From Macrostomum hystrix (lineage: Eukaryota > Platyhelminthes > Macrostomidae): 64,000 nt of DNA. Where the stretch lies: contig CATNEN010000027.1 in assembly GCA_950097015.1 (NCBI GenBank), forward strand, positions 186,001 through 250,000. Reading direction: 5' to 3'. The position numbers and the translations under genes were made by a program. Below, one piece after another: positions 21,090 through 33,317 of this stretch (position 1 is its first letter; every line of letters begins with the position of its first letter). The notes under the pieces were generated by a model. That model did no database searches. It was not told the origin of the DNA and saw nothing but the letters and a program-made list of their open reading frames with translations.

Positions 21090-22343
21090 CTACTTCTTCT
21101 TTCGCTTATCGGCCTTAACGGCGGACCGCTGCTGCTTGACCGAGTAGCCGCGCAGCTGACAATAGTCCAGCAGCAGCGCCAGCAGGTTTAGGCCATAGAT
21201 AGTGACACAGACCGGGCACATGTGCTGCAGCACAAAGAACAATACGTAGGCTAGCCAGGCACTGCCGGCGGCTAGAACTACTGAGTTGAGTAGGCGGAGG
21301 CACAGGCCGAACTTGCTGGCCGCGAAGCACACTGCGCGAAAGTTTAAACTTTTTTTGTTTATTTGGTAGGCCTATGCAAATTTAGAAGCTAAAATATTTG
21401 CCAGCCAAAATTTGCTAGGTTAAATTGACATGGATAGACCATACTAATGCATCATAGATCTTGGTCACTATTTTCTCATCGTCAGGCAGTGAATAAGCTA
21501 ACCTACGAGAGCCCCCTGGATTTTTCCCTTCGCGAGCTTTGCCTTTGGCGAGCTTTGCCTGTTGCGAGCTTTTTTCGGTTATTCAAATTCCAGAAATTCC
21601 AGTCGATCGGTAGGGAGCAATTGAATTTCTAATAGAGAACTTTTAATCTAATCTAATCTACATGTTGCTATTAATCGTATAATATGAAAGAAATCATAAG
21701 ATTGTGACAAAAATAAATTATCCAATATGAACATAAAATATCGACGGTCGTAAAAAGCTCATGCGGGGCTACCCTCCCGCTTTAGTTGTCTGTATAATGA
21801 GCGTAAAAGCTAGATTTTGTTGCAGCCTCGCCCGCGGATTCGAGCTCTGGGATATTTGGCGTGAAAAAAAATGGACGCGTTGCAGCTCCGCTACTAATAC
21901 ACTCTACACCATTAATTAAATAATGAGGATTGAAAGATAGAAAAAAACACATATTCGCTATTCTTACCCAACAGTAAGTGCATCAGAAAGAAGATGACGC
22001 CATAGACTCCATTGTTCTGGTTCAAAACGTGATCCTCGCCAAGTAGGGGACCGATCAATCCGAATCCAGTGCCATAGCTGGAATGTGGACCATCCACCAT
22101 CAACGATATATATTCTATGCATACACTACTATTCCAATGTAAAAAAGACAAGATTACAATGCAATAAAAATTGACTCACCTCGAGTTGAATGTCTTAGAG
22201 CAGGTGATGTAACTGGATACATCGCAATGTGCCTTGTAGTCTGGCGAGCTATTAACCATCTGTTTCACATACAGACTGTAAACTGACAAGCCAATACGAC
22301 CCGAGTCGAGCAGTACAGATAGTGCTACACCAGCCTTGCCCAT
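21090..22343 (-). CDS. Vitamin K epoxide reductase (VKORC1-like), three exons
   Basis: Three minus-strand exons join in phase: 22343-22180 (donor ag|gtgagt), 22077-21968 and 21331-21090, giving 171 aa, close to VKORC1 (163) and VKORC1L1 (176). The enzyme is a four-helix ER membrane oxidoreductase that reduces vitamin K epoxide and quinone. Visible family features are the loop cysteine pair (AHCDVSSYITC), the segment GFGLIGPLLGEDHVLNQNNG, and the catalytic CXXC as CPVC in VLQHMCPVCVTIYGLN near the C-terminus, followed by a lysine-rich ER tail (KADKRKKK). The start is ATG at 22343, 13 nt after an acceptor (tctctttcag). An upstream exon at 26083-26213 also joins in frame and could extend the N-terminus. 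All catalytic cysteines are present. Confidence 0.9.
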
Positions 22344-22356
22344 TGCGATTTCGGAG

Positions 22357-23659
22357 CTGAAAGAGACCAGATTTATTTCCAATTAATTATTTTAAATTTA
22401 CACTTACTTGACTAAAAGAAGTAAATGTAGAATACAGATTTTGTATAGCATATATATTATCAGCCGAAATTTATAACCATCATGATGATTCTTCCCTGTT
22501 CGATTTTACTGGCTGGAGACATACTACAATAATGAGAATCTTCCAGAGTGGACACTTAAGGTGACATTGGATTCTCATCCTATAAACCTGAACTGTGATC
22601 CCACACATAAAAGTGCACCTTTTAACAGGCAAACAACTGCTTGTACTAAGTGCAAGTACCATGGCTATTAAAAAAGTATGACCTCTAGAACTGCCAAATA
22701 TCTTCATGAATTAGTTGAACTTACTTAGATGGAAAATTTACTCTTCCTCTGTACAACAGATTCCATTATCCTTTTTCCTATTATGACATTCCATTCATAA
22801 GCAAACACATTTATAAATTACATTTACTCTAATAATCAATGTAATTGAATGATTCAAATACTATAGACTATACAAAAATAGTTTAGCAAGTTCTTTTAAT
22901 TGTTACTAAATAAAAGCAAAGGCTTACAACAATGTCTAGGCCAAGAGTGCACATAGTGCATGTTAAAGCAAGAAACATAATCAAGACTATCACTGCCAGA
23001 CATTGATACAGGCCAGTGGAAGTAACAGTTGTCAAGAACAGGAATACATACATGCACAACCTCCTAAATCTTAGCCAGCCATGCGACTTAGTTTTTGCTC
23101 TATTTACGACTTAGTTTGCTCTCATTTGCTCTCTTTTTCTCTCCCCTTTTTCCTTTTCTTCACGCCTTCCTTTTTTGTCCCTTGGTCCCCCCTTTGATTT
23201 TTTTGCACTTGGTTGATTGGTTTATGCGACTTACCTTGCTTGGCACTCCGTTCAGCTGGGCCGGGTGTTGGGCATGTATGCAGGAATATATTCATTCAAA
23301 TACATTTAAAATTCAAGAATGAAACCTGGGATTCATTTCTACACTAGGCTATCATCCTAAATGCATGTGCTCTAAATATATTGCTGACAAAGTGACCAGG
23401 CTTTAAATAGTTCTCTTCATGGGAAAATATATTTATATTTTTTTATTATTGCTATATTAGAACTTACATTGATTAAGGTTCACCAGTATATAAACTGACT
23501 AGCTCTCTGGGTCTCTGAGTATAGAAGTTACCATAGTAGATTATATTGTGTTCACCAGAAATTTTAGACATTAAAATTTGGAAATTTAAATGACCTCATT
23601 ATACTTAGCATAAAAGTCTATACAAGTGTATTGGCAAAAAAATAAGTAATTGCAATAAG
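22357..23659. other. AT-rich region upstream of (or intronic to) VKOR
   Basis: No additional exon is convincing. An open stretch at 22480-22707 on the minus strand lacks splice logic. A pyrimidine-rich tract occurs at 23095-23210. If the exon at 26083-26213 belongs to VKOR, all of this is intron. Confidence 0.45.
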
Positions 23660-25142
23660 TAGGGACCGACCAAACAGAAGAAAAAATTGTTGGGCGGGAT
23701 CGGGCGGGAATTTTTTTTTTTCTCGGGATTGGTCGGGATCAGGAGTTGGGAGATGGGAGACGGTTATATATATAATATATATATGAATATGACGGATAAT
23801 GACATGCAGACATAGTACATATATATACTCATTAATACTACTATATATATAAAATAATATAATATAATTATATAATATATGTTAATTTCCAATAATTATT
23901 GCAATATATGAATGAATATTAATATAATAATTATATTATATACAACAATATAATAAATTCCTATGTCAATGTCCTTTAATATTTATTATTCTTTATATTT
24001 GATATCATAGATTAATAGAATATGCCTAAGCCTATATATTCCTCATGTGCCTCATGACCATGTCAATGTTATCATCATTATGACATTGTTATCATGGAAT
24101 CAGATGGATATTATATATATATATATATGTATGTATAATACTTAGTAAGTAAGTATTAAATATTAAGTCTGCAATTCTGCATAGTGCATAAGTACGTAAT
24201 ATGTATTGTATAGGTAGTAGCCAAGCTAGCCTTTAGCCATGCCAGCCACTCGCCAGTAGGTAGTTAGGTAGGTAGCAGGTTGGCAAGTAGTAGGTAAGGT
24301 AGGCACTAGCGGCACTATTGCTATAATAGGATTAGTAGGCCTAAATAAGTACTAGATATTAGGTTAGGGCAATCACTTTGTTTTGTGATATTATTCATAT
24401 TCAAATTCATGCAAAATTAGAAACATGTTTTAAAAGTATGCCATTTTTCTCGCGTAAGGTTGTAAATGCATAAGTTCATGCTCAGCTTCTATTTTCGTGT
24501 TACTTGATATTTTTACTTCGTAATTAGGTACTCAATTATGAGCTTCGAGCGATGTAAGTACTGTTGACATAGCTCGATTTTATGTAGTCCGCTTTTTGTT
24601 TATTTTTTTGCGGTTTCTATTCTGTTATAGAGACCGTCAAATGCAGCACTTCCATCCTTAAGTCCTTTTAAACGTAGGTTCATCTTTTGAAACTGAAGTG
24701 CGTGAAATGAAATATAACAACTTTATGACAAGACCATATCATCCTTACATCCTATTGACTGTAAGTTTTGGTTTAGAAAATTCAGAACTATTTTTCTAAT
24801 TGTGCCTTCCTTTCTATAAAATATTCTGATAGGCAAAAAATGAACCAGCGAATGAAAAAATTAACTGGTGTTTAATTCTACAAGTTTGATTGAATCTACT
24901 TTTTATACTTTCAGTTTCTGGTTCCTACATGTACACTCTTCCAATTTCGTAATTTTCTCTTTACTAATATTCTGTCTAATCCCTCTTCTCTTTCATCTTC
25001 CTTGCATTTTCTTCTTTCTTGCACTCACTCCCGCCCGACTTTTCCCGACTCCCAAGTTTCATTCCCGAGTTGTCGGGAATGGTGAAAAAAAGCCCAACTC
25101 CCGAGTTTTCGGGAGTTGGGATCGGGTCCCGGTCGGTCTCTA
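23660..25142. mobile_element. Non-autonomous hAT-like DNA transposon, 1483 bp
   Basis: The ends are 12-bp terminal inverted repeats, tagggaccgacc on the left and tagagaccgacc as the complement of the right end, flanked by a perfect 8-bp duplication gcaataag (23652-23659 and 25143-25150). An 8-bp duplication and a TAGRG-type terminus are the hAT hallmark. Both subterminal zones are rich in cggga/tcccg motifs (tcgggattggtcgggat on the left; cccgagttttcgggagttgg on the right). The interior is AT-rich with no transposase. Confidence 0.85.
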
Positions 25143-25150
25143 GCAATAAG

Positions 25151-26082
25151 TAAATAGTGCAAAAGGTGGCATAACTAATGCATGACTGGATTTTTGGGTA
25201 TAGATAACATGATCCAGACAACAGTTATATAGCCAAAAACTAAACAACTTGGTATAAGTGCAAAGCCTTGGAGCTATTTTTCTGCTAATTTAATTTTCAT
25301 AAGTAGTAAGCAAACAAAATGTTTTAGCAAACATTATGAATGCCTGTAAAATTCTACCATATATGGCCAGCATGATCTGACCAACTATTTTCATCTATTT
25401 ACTTGTCCATTCGAATTAGCAACACAAAACCTGGCTATGCTGCCCTGTAGGCCCTATTAGATATGGTAAAAGCCAATGAATGTCATAAGGTTCATAGGCC
25501 TAGTTCATAATATTAAAAAAGAGTAATGAAGAATGGATAATATATCATTATAAATTAATATTTTTGGTTTTTTTAAATATATTATTCTTTACTTTCTCTT
25601 CAAATTTATTTTCATATGTCGCCAACTTAACTGACTGCGATTAGTTTATCGTCCTGTACTGGCTATTGTTTATTATTTTTATCCTATATAAATAATATAG
25701 CAAAACATTCCACATAGCCTAAAAAATAATATGTCCATACGGTACTTAAATGTAGCATTAATATTTGTAGGCTTAATCAATCAGCACAGTTAAAATGACT
25801 AAAAGATCACTTAACATAATTAAATGACCGGCTTTAGACTGAAGTAAAACTGCTAACATAAGCATGGACGACCAGAATGACGTGATGTGAATTTTAAATT
25901 AGCTAATTGTCTGGTAGACAAAAGTTTACTGTTGAATATTATTATTTATTTATATATATTATATTACCTTTTCAATTATTTGATTAAAGCAGCACAGAAA
26001 AAGAAAAGAAAATAGATTGATTTTCTTATAACTAATTAAACGAAGTGTCCAATATACAGTCAAAACGAAACTTACACCCTAC
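25151..26082. other. AT-rich, nothing recognised
   Basis: No ORF, repeat or RNA gene is supported. It is probably intronic or upstream of VKOR. Confidence 0.5.
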
Positions 26083-26213
26083 CTGATATGACGCCGCCAG
26101 AGTAAAAATCTATTCAAATGTTGTTTCCATTCGTTTTTAAGAATTGGTGTTGCTTGCTCACAAGTCTCCAGTAAATTTCTATCTTTTTCCTGTTTTATTT
26201 GTAAATTAACCAT
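26083..26213 (-). CDS. Possible first coding exon of VKOR gene
   Basis: An ATG at 26213 opens 43 codons (MVNLQIKQEKDRNLLETC..., ending FLLWRRHI) up to a donor (atcag|gtaggg) in phase 2. The only well-placed downstream acceptor noticed on this strand, 22357-22358, accepts phase 2 and would read through SSEIA into the VKOR methionine, giving a 219-aa protein. The added N-terminus is charged and helical and does not resemble known VKOR tails. It may instead be a chance join or the start of another gene. Confidence 0.35.
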
Positions 26214-27762
26214 ATTTCCTTCAATATTTATATGTAAATAAAACTTTTTTGTAAATAAAACACACGAACGGCATTCCGGGAGCGCGACATTTAGCCAGCC
26301 AACTGATGCCTGCCAGACGACGCTGGCATATTGCGTACATAGAAAGTCGAACTTAAACTGCAAACGTCTGCAAACGGCCGGCTGGCAAACAATTCTGCTG
26401 GTAAACGTCGGCTAGCAAATGTCGTGCATCTGCTGGCATGTCCCGCAGGCAAATGGCCGGCTGACAAACATTCGGCTGGCTGGCTATATCGTTCACCCGA
26501 TATTCCTATTAAAATTCAACCATTTAGACCAATCGATAAACAAAAAATGGCAATCTGTGATACGTAATATGCACTTATGCATGACTTTTAGGGTTTGGTA
26601 AGAGATCAAACTATTACCAATTTACAAATTTATTACCAATGCCAATTACCAATGTGACATGGGGTTGATACTAGTGCACTTCGTCTTGCATTCGTATAGC
26701 TTCATTCGCGTAATAGCCCTGTGGCTTCCGTGACCTCCCAATAAGCGAGTGTAAAAGAGTCGTAAAAAGTTGATTGCCTCGCAAATTGCTTTTCAATATG
26801 CAAGTGCAGGTGGAAGCGTAGAGAGAGGCAGTTTGATAGAGCTTAGTATTTTTTGTTTAATACTGCTCCGCGTGTGTATTTTTGGCAAAAAAGCAAGACC
26901 ATAAGCATTTCAAAACCAATGGAATGATACGGCATAAACGCAATTTATTTTAACAATCTTGGAGTTGCGCATATTGAAATCGATTGATCTTGTTTCCTTT
27001 TATAGTCAGTTACACAAATCGATTCACATTAGCAGCGATCATTTTCTATAGTTTGCGAGAGCTTGCTTGAGTAGCTTGTAATATGAAACAATGGGAATTT
27101 CATTATTCCTGCACCTACAGTAAAATTAATTTCTTGTCGATGCCATTTCTGGCTTGCGACAGCACAGCATATGCAGATTTTCATCAGTGAGTTTGAATAG
27201 ATCAGTCAAGGATGATATACTCGTACATTGAAAAGGGCTGCGCATAGATACTGCACTTCATGCATATATAGGGTACTTTGGACAGATTAAATTGACTTTA
27301 GAATCTATATTCAACAAAAACTGCAGCACACGCTGTCATGCCTCACTGTAGCCTTCAATGGTCCTTGAATGTGCGGAAATTCATGAGCAGAGAAGGAGAT
27401 TAAAGTACTTTTTTTGCTCGTTGCTAGGCGCCTTTTCCCTACCACCACACGTGACTGAGCCAGATAATTCCAGTAAATAGTGCAAAATGTAACTGCGCAG
27501 AAATCGATAGTTAAAAAACCATGAGCTTTCACGTTTTCTATTCCGATTTGAATCAATACGCAATGCAATATACGAGCTGCATTAGCTGGCTGCTAGCTCG
27601 AGCTGCAGTCGGTGATCGTGATAAATCCCGGATTGTCTGAGAGAGACTGAAATTCTGAGGACAATGTGGCACGTGGTGACTTTTCACTAACGTACGCTCG
27701 TATTTAGCAGGTTTTCTATTTCTCGTACTTTCATTCTATATGCCTTGACTGTAGGTAATAAT
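26214..27762. other. Possible promoter region and spacer
   Basis: Around 26290-26490 a motif ggctggcaaac / ggctgacaaac / ggctagcaaat recurs in degenerate form about six times, just upstream of the putative minus-strand exon. The rest is AT-rich with no gene seen. Confidence 0.45.
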
Positions 27763-29172
27763 GCTACGGATCCAGCTGCGATTCTAGCTTAATGTGGCTA
27801 CGGATCCTGCTGCGATTCTAGCTTAACGTGGCTACGGATCCTGCTGCGATTCTAACTTAATGTAGCTGCGGATCCTGCTGCGATTCTAGCTTAATGTGGC
27901 TACGGATCCTGCTGCGATTCTAACTTAATGTAGCTACGGATCCTGCGATTCTATAGCTTAATGTAGCTGCGGATCCTGCTACGATTCTAGCTTAATGTAG
28001 CTACGGATCCTGCTGCGATTCTATAGCTTAATGTATCTACGGATCCTGCTGCGATTCTAGCTTAATGTAGCTACGGATCCTGCTGCGATTCTATAGCTTA
28101 ATGTAGCTACGGATCCTGCTGCGATTCTAGCTTAACGTAGCTACGGATCCTGCTGCGATTCTATAGCTTAATGTAGCTACGGATCCTGCTGCGATTCTAG
28201 CTTAATGTAGCTACGGATCCTGCTGCGATTCTAGCTTAATGTAGCTACGGATCCTGCTGCGATTCTAGCTTAATGTAGCTACGGATCCTGCTGCGATTCT
28301 AGCTCAATGTAGCTACGGATCCTGCTGCGATTCTATAGCTTAATGTAGCTACGGATCCTGCTGCGATTCTAGCTTTATGTAGCTACGGATCCTGCTGCGA
28401 TTCTAGCTTAATGTATCTACGGATCCTGCTGCGATTCTATAGCTTAATGTAGCTACGGATCCTGCTGCGATTCTAGCTTAATGTAGCTACGGATCCTGCT
28501 GCGATTCTATAGCTTTATGTAGCTACGGATCCTGCTGCGATTCTAGCTTAATGTATCTACGGATCCTGCTGTGATTCTAGCTTAATGTATCTACGGATCC
28601 TGCTGTGATTCTAGCTTAATGTAGCTATACGGATCCTGCTGCGATTCTAGCTTAATGTAGCTACGGATCCTGCTGCGATTCTAGCTTAATGTATCTACGG
28701 ATCCTGCTGCGATTCTAGCTTAATGTAGCTACGGATCCTGCTGCGATTCTAGCTCAATGTAGCTACGGATCCTGCTGCGATTCTATAGCTTAATGTAGCT
28801 ACGGATCCTGCTGCGATTCTAGCTTTATGTAGCTACGGATCCTGCTGCGATTCTAGCTTAATGTATCTACGGATCCTGCTGCGATTCTATAGCTTAATGT
28901 AGCTACGGATCCTGCTGCGATTCTAGCTTAATGTAGCTACGGATCCTGCTGCGATTCTATAGCTTTATGTAGCTACGGATCCTGCTGCGATTCTAGCTTA
29001 ATGTATCTACGGATCCTGCTGTGATTCTAGCTTAATGTATCTACGGATCCTGCTGTGATTCTAGCTTAATGTAGCTATACGGATCCTGCTGCGATTCTAG
29101 CTTAATGTAGCTACGGATCCTGCTGCGATTCTAGCTTAATGTAGCTACGGATCCTGCTGCGATTCTAGCTAA
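27763..29172. repeat. 34-bp BamHI-site minisatellite with 450-bp higher-order repeat
   Basis: About 41 copies of a 34-36 bp unit, core ctacggatcctgctgcgatt followed by ctagcttaatgtag; a two-base insertion (ctatagc) marks some copies. Nearly every unit has a GGATCC site. Variant markers repeat at a spacing of exactly 450 bp (agctcaatg at 28301 and 28751; gtagctatac at 28621 and 29071), so a 450-bp block was duplicated in tandem. Confidence 0.95.
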
Positions 29173-29175
29173 ATG

Positions 29176-30336
29176 CGCCCCATTTTTCTTAGATGAAAGT
29201 GCTGGAGAGCATAACTTTAGGTCCATGATTACAAGTATTTCTCTTTTTTTATCCTCAGATAATGTCCAGCGTGATTGAGAAGCAGAAAAGTACAAAGTTA
29301 ATGAGAGAACATATTTTCCCGGAAATATTGCTAAGTTGATGCTGCTGATTCTAACACTAGCACGGTTTAATTTATAATCTATACATCCATATATACTCGT
29401 TTCAATCTAGCTACATAATTCTCAGTCACTGCTCGCCCTAAAATTTCTTTACCCATGCCTAACCCTCAAGCTGCAGCGCAAAGATACATTGGAATAACAT
29501 TCAATAGCTAGTAGGTTAGTGCACAGCTTGGAGCTAATGACTAATGACTAACTAAGCGTTAAATAAAATACTCCGTTTAGCATTGAATGAAGCAGGCATA
29601 AAAACGGCGTAAGTTATTTAATTGACACTTGACAGGCGGGAAAGCATTGCATTATTCTTCGCTCCTTCTTACACGCACTTAGTACCCTAACCCTAACCCA
29701 TAAGCTCGTCTTCGGTAGTCGAATGAATGTACATTGTACACGAGCTAACTGGCTTCTTCTTGAACTTCTTCCCCACCCCACTAAATATATCAGCTCGCAC
29801 TAGGGACACACTGAGGCCGCCAGATAGCGCACTTGTCGGCGGCTCTCTTAGAGGGAACGAGAGGAGGAGGTGGGGTTGGCAGATGCGCGACCCTGACTGA
29901 TCACGCGACGCAATTTCAACTCCGCGTGGGCACACACCCACCCCACCACATCAACTCCACCCTAAGCTTACGAAATCTAGAGCTGCTGCAGACCAACCAA
30001 GCCCGAGGCCCCACCCCATTTCACCCCCCTCTCCACCCCACTGTGAAGCGTGTTGCGCCTTTGCCCATAGGGGCAGCCAGAGGTTAGGGAGAGGAGGAAG
30101 AAAAGGAGGGCGAGGAGGGTGACGACTGGCGGCTGCTTCACGAGCGGAGGATGGGGTGGGTGCATTTAGTACAAATCCACGCAGGGGCTAAGGCCAAATT
30201 ATATGGGAAGCCTTCTTGCTCTTTTAGCTCCCTTCCACATCTCTCTGAGCTTGGAATCTGCTTTAATCCCAGAGCTTTCGAGAAATTTTTAAAGAGGTTG
30301 TTAAAATCGAAACTTGTTAAATAGCGGCTTCTCTAC
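29176..30336. other. Spacer upstream of two-exon gene
   Basis: AT-rich to about 29690, then a GC-richer section (29750-30180) with purine- and pyrimidine-rich tracts. A short taccctaaccctaaccca at 29682-29699 resembles two telomeric hexamers. No gene is supported. Confidence 0.5.
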
Positions 30337-30905
30337 ATGAGTGCCATCATTTTTGACATGAACATTGCCAGCCAGTCTAGCATGGAGATTGCGAAGCCGA
30401 TCATTACCAACAGTCTGGTGATGGAATTGCCGCCATTGTCTGCCGCCTGCGAGCCTGCAGTTACATCATGCGATTGGTATCAATCTGTTGCAGAATTTAA
30501 CAAGGCCATTTCTGCCGATAAAGCCGAATTCGATCATCAGCAGCAATTGCAGCAGCAGCCTACTATCACAATCAGGTATGAAGCCCGGATGCATTTTTTC
30601 TAAAGACATTGGAATTGTTTTAAGTACAAGTGGCAACTAGGCGACAATGAAACTGGTTTCCTTTAAACGAATTTTACAATCCACTGAAACAATTTGTGTC
30701 CTTTAGCAAGACACTTAACTCTGCATTGCTTCAGTCCACCCAGCTGTTAAATGGGTGCCAGCATCAGCTGGGATAATTGAAGGTGGGTGTGGCGTCCCCC
30801 CAGTCCATGGACTGAACAGCTGTACGCAGCCTTCAGATGCGCCACGCTATAGCTGCGGCTGTGCTGTCGGCTGCACATCTGGCCCGATTGGGGCAGGTGT
30901 AATCA

Positions 30906-30937
<32 letters not shown>

Positions 30938-31807
30938 AATTTAAAAAGATCTAACAGGTTCAGCTTCTATGACTCAGTCATATAATGCGTTATTGGCTTT
31001 CTTAAAGCCCTCTAGATCTGGCAACTCTCCAAATCTGACAGCTCTTTCTCTAGACATAACAAGTCCTTCTCTAGATCTGAATTGTCATTCCCTAGATCTG
31101 AAATGTCTTTCCCTAGATCTGAATTGTCATTCCCTAGATCTGAATTGTCATTCCCTAGATCTGAAATTTCTTTCCCTAGATCTGAATTGTCTTTCCCTAG
31201 ATCTGAATTGTCATTCCCTAGATCTGAAATTTCTTTCCCTAGATCTGAATTGTCTTTCTCTAGATCTGAAATGTCTTTCCTAGATCTGACAGGTGTTCAA
31301 GCATATATTAATCAGGTTGTAAGAAAAATCCTAGCTCTAAGACATCAGCTGGATAAAAACCTTCTCAGGTCCACCGTGAGCCATGGGCTACTCGGGGACT
31401 TTCTTCAGCAGCAGCAGCAGCAGCAGCAGCAGAAAACAGACTCAGCGGAAGACTCGGCTGATGCTGCCGAGGCGGAAACGGACGCAGACACAGATCCAGA
31501 CGCCGAACTGTTGAAGCCCAACCTGGATCGGTTGCGCAGTTCGATGCACTCCCTTCGTCTCGGCCAGGATGCGTCAGGAATTGCGGGCCGCTGTCCGCAC
31601 AGGCAGCCAATGTCCCGCGGCGGCAGGCCGGCCGGAGTGTGTTCCAGGCGTCGCAGCAGCGCCATCTCGGCCAAATCCAAGGCGCAGTACTTGACGCAAT
31701 ACAAATATAACAAATTGGGTTATTTCAAAGCCGTGGTAAATGGCCAGGCGCCCGTTAAAGATCGAAAATCCTCAGCCGCTGGACCAGAGTTTGATCACCG
31801 GCAATGA
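30337..31807 (+). CDS. Unrecognised two-exon gene, 225 aa
   Basis: Exon 1 (30337-30575, ATG then MSAIIFDMNIASQSS) ends at a donor (atcag|gtatga) in phase 2 and joins exon 2 (31369-31807, acceptor ccttctcag) to give 225 aa with the stop at 31805. The N-terminal half is weakly hydrophobic with a glutamine stretch. Exon 2 has a CAG-encoded polyglutamine run (about 31406-31432), an acidic Asp/Glu/Ala segment, then a basic region (SRRRSSAISAKSKAQYLTQY, YNKLGYFKAVVNG). I do not recognise a family. Splice signals, phase match and higher GC in exon 2 support a real gene. The 793-bp intron contains a SINE and a 21-bp minisatellite. An alternative reading that includes the minisatellite frame upstream of 31369 is unlikely because that region is intronic repeat. 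Confidence 0.6.
30690..30940 (+). mobile_element. SINE, 5'-truncated, with (ATT)n tail
   Basis: The same body as 1604-1856: cacttaactctgcattgctt, cacccagctgttaaatgggt, cccagtccatggactgaaca, attggggcaggtgtaa. It ends in about ten ATT repeats. The tRNA head is missing. It lies in the intron of the unrecognised two-exon gene. Confidence 0.85.
31012..31295. repeat. 21-bp minisatellite in intron
   Basis: About 13 copies of ctagatctgaattgtctttc + c with BglII-type agatct in each unit. It lies in the intron just before exon 2 of the two-exon gene. Period 21 keeps the frames open, which explains the periodic conceptual ORFs. Confidence 0.9.
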
Positions 31808-31964
31808 CTGAATCGACACGGAACAGTGAGGGCCGAACTGACCGGCTGATGTTAGGGATCCTTTGTGTGATTCTCCATTCAATAGTGCCCTGTGTCGCTT
31901 ATTCTGAGAAATATTGTATGCTCTGAAAATTCGCCGCATTTTTAATTATTACGAATACCTGTCG

Positions 31965-32378
31965 TCTCGTGGAATTTTCCTGATCTTAGCACCCCGTGGT
32001 ATTTCAGTCTAGTGACCACCTGTGAAATATTTCCTTTCCCAACGCTCTTGGAATTCATATTTCCTAATGACCCATGGAATTTTCCATTCCTCAACACCCC
32101 GTGGAATTCTCCGATCCTCAACACCCTTAACATCCGTGGAATTTTCCGTTCCTCAATGCCCGTGGAATTTTCCGTTTCTCAATGCCCGTGGAATTTTCCG
32201 TTCCTCAATGCCCGTGGAATTTTCCGTTCCTCAACGCCCGTGGAATTTTCCGTTCCTCAATGCCCGTGGAATTTTCCGTTCCTCAATGCCCGTGGAATTT
32301 TCCGTTCCTCAACGCCCGTGGAATTTTCCGTTCCTCAACGCCCGTGGAATTTTCCGTTCCTCAACGGCCCGGGGAATT
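31965..32378. repeat. 26-bp minisatellite
   Basis: About 15 copies of a 26-bp unit, core tggaattttccgttcctcaa plus c/tgcccg. The left copies are diverged and the right ones nearly uniform. It lies 3' of the two-exon gene. Confidence 0.92.
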
Positions 32379-33309
32379 AAACTTTTGCAGTCATTCTGTC
32401 ATTCAAGTAGTGCATTTTTAGTTGAAAATGCAGAAAGTTAGAAAGTTTGTTAGTTATCTTCGTACAATTTGCCCATTTTCCTGTGGGAAATGCGAAAATG
32501 TCCCATGCATATGACTACAACATCAAACAATTCGAGCTATCGCTGGCCATGTCCGATCGGAGAGGCACGGTTTGTGTAACCATTTACTAAGCAGCTTTTG
32601 TAAATTACAATAAAAGCAGAGAAATCAGCTTCTTAAAAGTACATATTTGAACTTTTGAACCGCATTCGAGCATCAAGGAAACATTTGTTCAGAACTAATT
32701 ATTGCTATAAGTAAGTCTTGTCAATAATTTTGTGTTTTGGAGAATTGTGCGTCAGAAAATTCCTCAATTGCTTTTCTATCTTGTTTAAAAAGTTTTGTAT
32801 CTGTAAATGATAATCTTGTCCATTATTTTTCGCTTTTCTATCAGCAATATGATGCTCTTGCTTCTGTGAAAGTCAAAGAGATTTCATTTCATTTTGTTTA
32901 ATTTTCGTTGCAATGTGTATAACTGTTTGACAGTTGAAGAAAAACTTCAAATCTGTTTTGTTTTGTGGCTTAAGATTTCTCTCGAAAAATTGCAACTAAG
33001 TAAGGCAAGCAACTTCTAACTTTTTTCGACTCAAATTCATTGAGCACTAGCAAAAGGAAATATAGAAAAACTTGGTATGAACATTAAATATTCTGATTTC
33101 TATTCTCTTTGACAGCCAAATACGTATTAGAGCCTTTCTACTAACTTAGTATTTTCTGCTTGAAAGAACTAATGAAACAACTGTAGAACAACAGAACTGT
33201 AACAGTTAGTGATTTTTTTCCATCCCAATGAGCCCCCAATTAAAATAGCTGTTATCCGCGAATGCGAACTGCGAAAAAGTTGAAATCAGAAAAAAGGAAC
33301 TAACAGTGG
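32379..33309. other. AT-rich, no gene seen
   Basis: Low-complexity AT-rich sequence without supported coding or RNA features. Confidence 0.55.
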
Positions 33310-33317
33310 CATTAAAC

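Noticed and set aside
29682-29699. Interstitial telomeric repeat
   Set aside because: Only about two CCCTAA hexamers; too short to distinguish from chance.
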